From NCBI GenBank assembly GCA_902158735.1, contig CABGHG010000019.1:1-18199 (forward strand): a stretch of 18,199 nt of DNA, in the 5' to 3' direction. Position 1 is the first letter of the stretch. Every line of letters begins with the position of its first letter. Below the pieces are notes generated by a model. It was not told the origin of the DNA, searched no databases, and worked only from the letters and a program-made list of their open reading frames with translations. The translations under genes and the position numbers were made by a program. This stretch comes from Candidatus Methanolliviera sp. GoM_oil. Its GTDB lineage: Archaea > Halobacteriota > Methanoliparia > Methanoliparales > Methanoliparaceae. Shown here piece by piece: positions 14,150-18,199 of this stretch.

Positions 14150-15289
14150 CTAAGAACGTTCCAATTCGGTGGCTATCCGCTCTTTGTGAAAGCCGGTATC
14201 TCCCAAGGCAAACTCCGCTGCCTTCGTGCGCAGATAATAGAGACCAATGTCTTCTTCCCTCGTGAAGCCGATTGCTCCGTGAATTCTGATGCCTCCGATG
14301 CAAGTTCGCTGGTAAACTTCGTTCGCCTTTGCTTTAGCCATGGATATCAGTAAATCGGATGGAGAACCGATGTTTATCTTCCATGCCGCCTCATAGACGA
14401 GGTATCGCAGTCCTTCAACATCAGTAAACATATCGGCCAATTTATGCTGAATTGCCTGGAATGAACCGATAGGACGTTCAAACTGGACCCGCTCCTTGGC
14501 ATAATCGTTGGTCATCTCTAGTACGGCTTGAGCTCCCCCCAACATCTCGGCGCACTTTAAGACCACCCCCTTTTGGATGATGAAGTTCACCACATCCCAT
14601 CCTCTGCCCACATCTCCCAGGACGTTGCCTCTGGGAACCTTTACGCGATCAAATCTTACCTCGCACTGCTTGTCATGGGCCGCGGTGGGGATAACCTCCA
14701 CCTCGATACCGGTTGAGCTTGCGAGATCCACGATGAAGACCGTGATTCCATCTTCAGGCTTTTCTTCCTCACTCGTCCGGGCAACAACCAGAAGGTGATC
14801 GGCCACGTGGGCGTATGGGACAAAGAGCTTGGCTCCTTCGAGAAGATATGCCTCTCCCTCTGGAGTGGCGCGAAGTTTTACGTCCGATGCTTCATAAGTG
14901 GCCGATGACTCCATCAGGGCGAGGGTCCAAATCTCCTTCCCATTGGCTATCTTGGGAAGAAATTTCTCCTTCTGTTCCCCATTGCCATACTTAAGGATAG
15001 GAAGAGAAGAAAGAACAACGGTGGAGAAGAATGGGGAAGGGAGAATGTATCTTCCCATCTCTTCTGCCAAGATCATTAAGTCGATGAAGTCCCCTTCCGT
15101 TCCCCCATACTCCTCGGGAAAGACGACGCCCATCCATTCCAGCTCCGCCATCTTTTTCCACATCTCCGTGTCGTATCCTTGCTCATCTTCCTCCAACTCT
15201 CGTACCTTGTCCTTGGGGCACTCCTTATCCAGAAATTCCCTAACCGATGTTTGAAGTATCTTTTGATCCTCTGAGAGATCGAAGTCCAT
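14150..15289 (-). CDS. Acyl-CoA dehydrogenase subunit, beta-like (partner of the gene at 15303)
   Basis: This 379-residue acyl-CoA dehydrogenase fold protein probably acts as the second subunit of a heteromeric enzyme. It keeps the FAD-side motif YAKERVQFERPIGSFQAIQ (263-281). It lacks a TEPxAGSD substrate/FAD motif (the place reads LMESSATYEASD, 125-136) and has no GT(D/S)EI ending; its C-terminus reads IHGAIGFTREEDIGLYY. The catalytic-base positions are not filled by an evident Glu. I chose the ATG at 15289, preceded by GAGGGGGAT; a longer reading frame to 15523 has no such site and overlaps the partner gene. It lies 13 bp after the partner, so the two are co-translated. The closest recalled arrangement is the alpha2beta2 enzymes of actinobacterial steroid side-chain degradation. 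Confidence 0.85.
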   Translation of the reverse strand: MDFDLSEDQKILQTSVREFLDKECPKDKVRELEEDEQGYDTEMWKKMAELEWMGVVFPEEYGGTEGDFIDLMILAEEMGRYILPSPFFSTVVLSSLPILKYGNGEQKEKFLPKIANGKEIWTLALMESSATYEASDVKLRATPEGEAYLLEGAKLFVPYAHVADHLLVVARTSEEEKPEDGITVFIVDLASSTGIEVEVIPTAAHDKQCEVRFDRVKVPRGNVLGDVGRGWDVVNFIIQKGVVLKCAEMLGGAQAVLEMTNDYAKERVQFERPIGSFQAIQHKLADMFTDVEGLRYLVYEAAWKINIGSPSDLLISMAKAKANEVYQRTCIGGIRIHGAIGFTREEDIGLYYLRTKAAEFALGDTGFHKERIATELERS

Positions 15290-15302
15290 TTTTTTATCCC
15301 CC

Positions 15303-16502
15303 TCAATATGATCTGGGTAACTCCAACCCAAATTGACCAATGATATTCTTCTCGATCTCATCCGTCCCTGCAGAGATCGATATGCCAGGGAAGAGCCAAT
15401 ATAAACTTTCCACGCAACCTCTGATCTTGGACCATCTGGAATCCCGATGCAAAGGATCCATTTGGGAGTATGCTCCCAAGATCTCTGTTCCGGTGATGGC
15501 CAGCCGCTCTTGCACCTGGTCATTGAAGACTTTGTCTCTCGATGGCTCGTAGGTGGGCATATCCCCCTTGCTCATCTTCCAAATCGTTTGACTGGCAAGC
15601 ATCCTTTGCGTCTCAACTTCGATTGCCATATCGGCCAACTTACAGCGGATATCATGCTTTTGGAAGAGATTGTTCTCCTTTGCATATCGAACCAGCTCAT
15701 CCAGTATCCTCTTGTTGTATCCATAACCTGCGGGACCGAGACTGCCCCGCTCGTATGCCAGAGAGGTCATCAACTGATACCACCCTCTGTTCTCCTCACC
15801 GACCAAGTTAGATGCCGGAACCCTCACATCATCGAAGAAGACCTCGTTGAAGATATGGTATCCCGCATAGTTCACCAGGGGATTGACCGTAACGCCCTTG
15901 CTCTTCATATCCACGATAAAAACACTGATACGTTGGTGTTTTTTAGGGGCGTTTGGATCCGTTACAACCGCAAGCCAGCACCATCTTGACCTGTGGGCAG
16001 CGCTGGTCCACGTCTTCTGCCCATTGATGACATATTCGTCTCCCTCCTTCACCGCCCGGGTCTGAATGTTGGCAAAATCGGAACCGGCATTTGGCTCGCT
16101 ATATCCCGTGCACCAGACACCATCTGGCTCCCCCGAGGCGATTAATGGGAGATGTTTCTCCTTCTGCTCCTCACTACCATACATCATGAGGGAAGGGCCC
16201 ACCCAGGCCACTCCGCTTATCCCCATCATCGTGCCCGGTATTCCCCAATACCCAGATTCTTCCAGATATACCAGTTGCTCCCACAGAGAAGATCCCCTTC
16301 CGCCGTATTCCTCCGGCCAAGACATCGTGAGCCATCCTCTCTCGGAAAGTTTCTTGGATATAGACATGGCAAACGCCCAATCTTCATCGCGGCTTTCCTC
16401 CTCCAACATGACCGCAAGCCACCCCGGCGGAAGCTCCTCTCTCGCAAATTCACGAATCTCCTTCCTCAATGCCTCTTCTTTCTCGCCAAATTTAAAATCC
16501 AT
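15303..16502 (-). CDS. Acyl-CoA dehydrogenase subunit, alpha-like (probable catalytic subunit)
   Basis: This 399-residue protein carries TGYSEPNAGSDFANIQTRA (132-150), the substrate/FAD motif, and a C-terminal ISAGTDEIEKNIIGQ (376-390). It lacks the RxxFGxPIxxFQ motif (the region reads VRYAKENNLFQKHDIRCKLAD, about 271-291), which its partner supplies. The position of the MCAD catalytic Glu is Ala378. Glu251 in LAYERG sits where isovaleryl-CoA and long-chain dehydrogenases, and the heteromeric steroid enzymes, place theirs. The ATG at 16502 follows GAGGTG. The partner starts 13 bp after its stop. A TATA-like box (TTATAGAA) lies 40-50 nt before the start. Substrate is unknown; a branched or bulky acyl-CoA would fit the subunit type. 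Confidence 0.88.
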   Translation of the reverse strand: MDFKFGEKEEALRKEIREFAREELPPGWLAVMLEEESRDEDWAFAMSISKKLSERGWLTMSWPEEYGGRGSSLWEQLVYLEESGYWGIPGTMMGISGVAWVGPSLMMYGSEEQKEKHLPLIASGEPDGVWCTGYSEPNAGSDFANIQTRAVKEGDEYVINGQKTWTSAAHRSRWCWLAVVTDPNAPKKHQRISVFIVDMKSKGVTVNPLVNYAGYHIFNEVFFDDVRVPASNLVGEENRGWYQLMTSLAYERGSLGPAGYGYNKRILDELVRYAKENNLFQKHDIRCKLADMAIEVETQRMLASQTIWKMSKGDMPTYEPSRDKVFNDQVQERLAITGTEILGAYSQMDPLHRDSRWSKIRGCVESLYWLFPGISISAGTDEIEKNIIGQFGLELPRSY

Positions 16503-16537
16503 CTTTTACACACCTCATTTGAGTTAAGTTTGATAAT

Positions 16538-16550
16538 CCATTTCTATAAG
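16538..16550 (-). promoter_or_regulatory. Probable promoter of the alpha/beta acyl-CoA dehydrogenase genes
   Basis: On the minus strand this reads CTTATAGAAATGG, a TATA-like box about 40 nt before the ATG at 16502. The core TATAGAAATGG is identical to the sequence in front of the third dehydrogenase gene. Confidence 0.4.
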
Positions 16551-16638
16551 CCTGCGGGTGAAAAGGAAGCACCTCTTTGAATGGATTTTATTATATATAT
16601 TATGATCTTTGTTGATGAAAGAATCAAAACATACATGC

Positions 16639-16658
16639 AAATCTATGAACAAAGATTT
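16639..16658 (-). terminator. Weak hairpin after the third acyl-CoA dehydrogenase
   Basis: AAATCT and AGATTT can pair with an 8-nt loop, 29 nt after the stop of the minus-strand gene ending at 16687, and a TTTT run follows further on. It is A/T-rich and weak. Confidence 0.2.
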
Positions 16659-16660
16659 AT

Positions 16661-16690
16661 ACATACTTATACATACTTATACATACTCAT
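16661..16690. repeat. Three 10-bp tandem units over the end of the third dehydrogenase gene
   Basis: ACATACTTAT occurs twice in a row and once more as ACATACTCAT. The last unit covers the stop codon of the gene ending at 16687. Probably slippage-derived. Confidence 0.6.
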
Positions 16691-17910
16691 ACGTACGCCG
16701 AGAACCCCTTCCCCAACAACTCTCGCCCCACAATCAACTTTTGTATCTCGCTCGTGCCATCGGGTATCGTCAGCATTCTGGCATCCCTGAAGTATCTCTC
16801 AAGGGGATACTCATCTGAGAGACCGTTACCGCCATGGATCTGTATCGCATCGTACGTAACCTTGACCGCAGCGTCGCAGGCGTGGCCCTTTGCAAGGGAG
16901 GATGCCAGACGGGATTTTGGGCTTCCACTCAATGCAAGCGTCAATGCCCGATACCCGAGAAGACGTGAGGATTCCGTAAGAACGGTCATGTTGTAAAGCA
17001 TCTCTTGGATCAACTGAAATTTGCCGATCGGTCTGCCAAATTGCGCCCTCTCCTTTACATACTTTATGGAGTCATCGAGTGCTGCCTGGGAGATCCCAGC
17101 AGACATCAGTGCCATACCACTTCTAAGGAATGCAAAGATGATGTTTTCGGGGCTCATTCCTCCGATGATTCCCATATATTTGGAGGCATCCGACTCCCCT
17201 GTCAACTCCGCCAATCTATCTGGATCTGCGATGAAGTTTCCCACCATCTCCATCACATTGTTCTCTTTTGGAACGCGACAATCATCGAAGAAGAGCTCTC
17301 CAGTGGGGTCTGCCCTCCAACCAAGCTTATGCAATTCACCCGTATCGAATGGAGATACCTCTTTATCAACCAGTAGAAAGATCCGTTCTTTGTTCTCGTC
17401 ATTGCAGACGAGCATACATAGATCGGCGATGGGGCCATTACTTATCCAGGTCTTACTCCCGTTGACCACATACTCGTCCCCGTCCAGTACGGCCGTTGTC
17501 TGCATGGCTCTATTATCTGAGCCTGCCTCTGGCTCTGTTATGGCATAACATCCGATTAGCTCATTTCTCTTCACTTTTGGGAGTAACCTCCTCATCATCT
17601 CTTCAGAGGCAAATGAAATTAGTGCCGCTGGGAAGGACAAACCTATGATGGCGGTTGCGCTTGGCCAGACCCGGGACATCTCCTCTGCCATGATCCCAAT
17701 CGTTACGGGGTCTGCCGCCAACTCCTTTATGCTCTCGAGATCGAGTGCGATTCCCACCTTCTTAAACTTTTTAAATACAGCTATCGCCTCTTCCTTTGTC
17801 ATGGGCCCCTTTTTCTCTTGCTCATCGACCAGGGGGGAGATCTCCTTCTCTAAAAACTCCCTGATGCTCTCTCTAAACATATTTTGGTCTTCGTCGAATT
17901 CAAAGTCCAT
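16687..17910 (-). CDS. Acyl-CoA dehydrogenase, self-sufficient type, with Asp at the usual catalytic Glu position
   Basis: This 407-residue flavoenzyme oxidises an acyl-CoA to the enoyl-CoA. Unlike the two subunits downstream it holds every motif: YAITEPEAGSDNRAMQTTAV, VVNGSKTWISNG, KERAQFGRPIGKFQLIQ and, at the C-terminus, IPDGTSEIQKLIVGRELLG. In medium-chain dehydrogenases the residue before GT is the catalytic Glu of YEGT; here it is Asp384. Asp in this place is seen in several anaerobic-type family members. The ATG at 17910 has a strong GGAGGT site and a TATA box upstream. It is followed by 184 bp of spacer before the alpha/beta pair. Substrate is unknown. Confidence 0.9.
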   Translation of the reverse strand: MDFEFDEDQNMFRESIREFLEKEISPLVDEQEKKGPMTKEEAIAVFKKFKKVGIALDLESIKELAADPVTIGIMAEEMSRVWPSATAIIGLSFPAALISFASEEMMRRLLPKVKRNELIGCYAITEPEAGSDNRAMQTTAVLDGDEYVVNGSKTWISNGPIADLCMLVCNDENKERIFLLVDKEVSPFDTGELHKLGWRADPTGELFFDDCRVPKENNVMEMVGNFIADPDRLAELTGESDASKYMGIIGGMSPENIIFAFLRSGMALMSAGISQAALDDSIKYVKERAQFGRPIGKFQLIQEMLYNMTVLTESSRLLGYRALTLALSGSPKSRLASSLAKGHACDAAVKVTYDAIQIHGGNGLSDEYPLERYFRDARMLTIPDGTSEIQKLIVGRELLGKGFSAYV

Positions 17911-17955
17911 AATCTACCTCCTTCCTCTCCTTTTAGAGGAATTTATCTGTATTTA

Positions 17956-17975
17956 CCATTTCTATATATAAAGCT
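17956..17975 (-). promoter_or_regulatory. Promoter of the third acyl-CoA dehydrogenase gene
   Basis: On the minus strand AGCTTTATATATAGAAATGG contains a clear archaeal TATA box (TTTATATATA, 17972-17963) about 55 nt before the ATG. This would leave a leader of some 30 nt that includes the GGAGGT site. The downstream part, TATAGAAATGG, recurs at 16538-16548. Confidence 0.55.
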
Positions 17976-18060
17976 TCTCATCATAAAAGATGAAGATGTT
18001 TGGATAGCAAAAGTTAAATATAGAATTACTGAAGTAAAGACGAACCTTCGATGAATGAGT

Positions 18061-18106
18061 AATATTTATTAGGGAAGGAGAAGGGTGTATAAAGAGTATA
18101 GGAGGT
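18061..18106 (+). promoter_or_regulatory. Candidate promoter and ribosome site of the short-chain dehydrogenase
   Basis: AATATTTATT (18061-18070) is a TATA-like box about 45 nt before the ATG at 18114; TTAAATATAG (18014-18023) is a second candidate. AGGAGGT (18100-18106) is a strong ribosome site. The region is divergent from the dehydrogenase promoter on the other strand. Confidence 0.45.
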
Positions 18107-18113
18107 AAAAAAT

Positions 18114-18199
18114 ATGGGTCTATTGGATGGAAAGGTGGCTATTGTCACCGGTGCAGGAAGGGGAATTGGGAGAGAAGACGCGTTAGTCCTGGCGAAAGA
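18114..18199 (+). CDS. Short-chain dehydrogenase/reductase, 3' part missing
   Basis: Only the first 28 codons are visible (MGLLDGKVAIVTGAGRGIGR...). They contain the complete SDR nucleotide-binding motif TGAGRGIG, preceded by the first beta strand KVAIVTG. The strong AGGAGGT site fixes the ATG at 18114. The rest lies beyond the right edge. SDRs starting this way and placed beside acyl-CoA dehydrogenases often act as 3-hydroxyacyl-CoA dehydrogenases, which would supply the third step of beta-oxidation here. That is inference from context; NAD(P) preference and substrate cannot be read from 28 residues. Confidence 0.88.
   Translation, partial: MGLLDGKVAIVTGAGRGIGREDALVLAK

Noticed and set aside
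15290..15523. N-terminal extension of the beta-like dehydrogenase frame
   Set aside because: It overlaps the end of the partner gene; the MDF... start at 15289 matches the family and has a GAGGGGGAT site.
15447..15989. 180-codon plus-strand open frame
   Set aside because: Antisense to the alpha-like dehydrogenase, which is intact; no recognisable motif.
17021..17548. 175-codon plus-strand open frame
   Set aside because: Antisense to the third dehydrogenase; shadow-frame composition.
1..18199. CRISPR arrays, tRNA or rRNA genes, insertion sequences
   Set aside because: No regular spaced repeats, no cloverleaf or rRNA-like sequence and no transposase frame were noticed by eye on either strand; a covariance-model scan was not possible.

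Overview
The window looks archaeal, probably from an uncultured, possibly anaerobic or thermophilic lineage. Several intergenic gaps carry A/T-rich TATA-like boxes (for example TTTATATATA upstream of 17910 and TAAATATTTTATAG upstream of 13738). Coding density is high, Shine-Dalgarno sites of the GGAGG type are common, and some genes lack one. Protein families found in both anaerobic archaea and bacteria are mixed, so the domain assignment is an inference and I do not name a genus.

Left part (1-2784): on the minus strand lie the ATPase and the start of the permease of a glycine betaine/quaternary amine ABC importer (ProV/ProW type; the permease runs off the left edge). Divergent from it on the plus strand is a SAM-dependent sarcosine/dimethylglycine N-methyltransferase-like gene.

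Centre (2907-11165, plus strand): a tight six-gene corrinoid methyl-transfer operon. It encodes a corrinoid protein, two tandem non-pyrrolysine MttB-family methyltransferases (stop/start overlap ATGA), a protein with a methionine-synthase-activation-like domain and a C-terminal Cys cluster, a RACo-type [2Fe-2S]/ASKHA corrinoid reactivase, and an MtgA-like pterin methyltransferase. S-adenosylhomocysteine hydrolase follows. Together they describe uptake and stepwise demethylation of a quaternary amine. Methyl groups would pass from amine to corrinoid to tetrahydropterin, and the SAM cycle is represented by the N-methyltransferase and the hydrolase.

Right part (11243-18199): a fatty-acid or related acid activation and oxidation region, mostly on the minus strand. 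One three-gene unit has a strongly hydrophobic 143-residue protein with regularly spaced prolines, a 48-residue small protein, and an AMP-forming acyl-CoA synthetase. A second block has three acyl-CoA dehydrogenases. Two of these are adjacent and have complementary motif losses, as expected of an alpha/beta heteromeric enzyme; the third is self-sufficient. A short-chain dehydrogenase starts divergently at 18114 and runs off the right edge. Between the two blocks (about 13775-14149) is a gene-poor, apparently decayed stretch bounded in part by a 9-bp inverted repeat.

The most interesting points are the coexistence of methylating (SDMT-like) and demethylating (MttB-like) functions, the double corrinoid reactivation machinery, Cys at the apparent pyrrolysine position in both MttB paralogues, the split acyl-CoA dehydrogenase pair, and the unrecognised hydrophobic proline-periodic protein.
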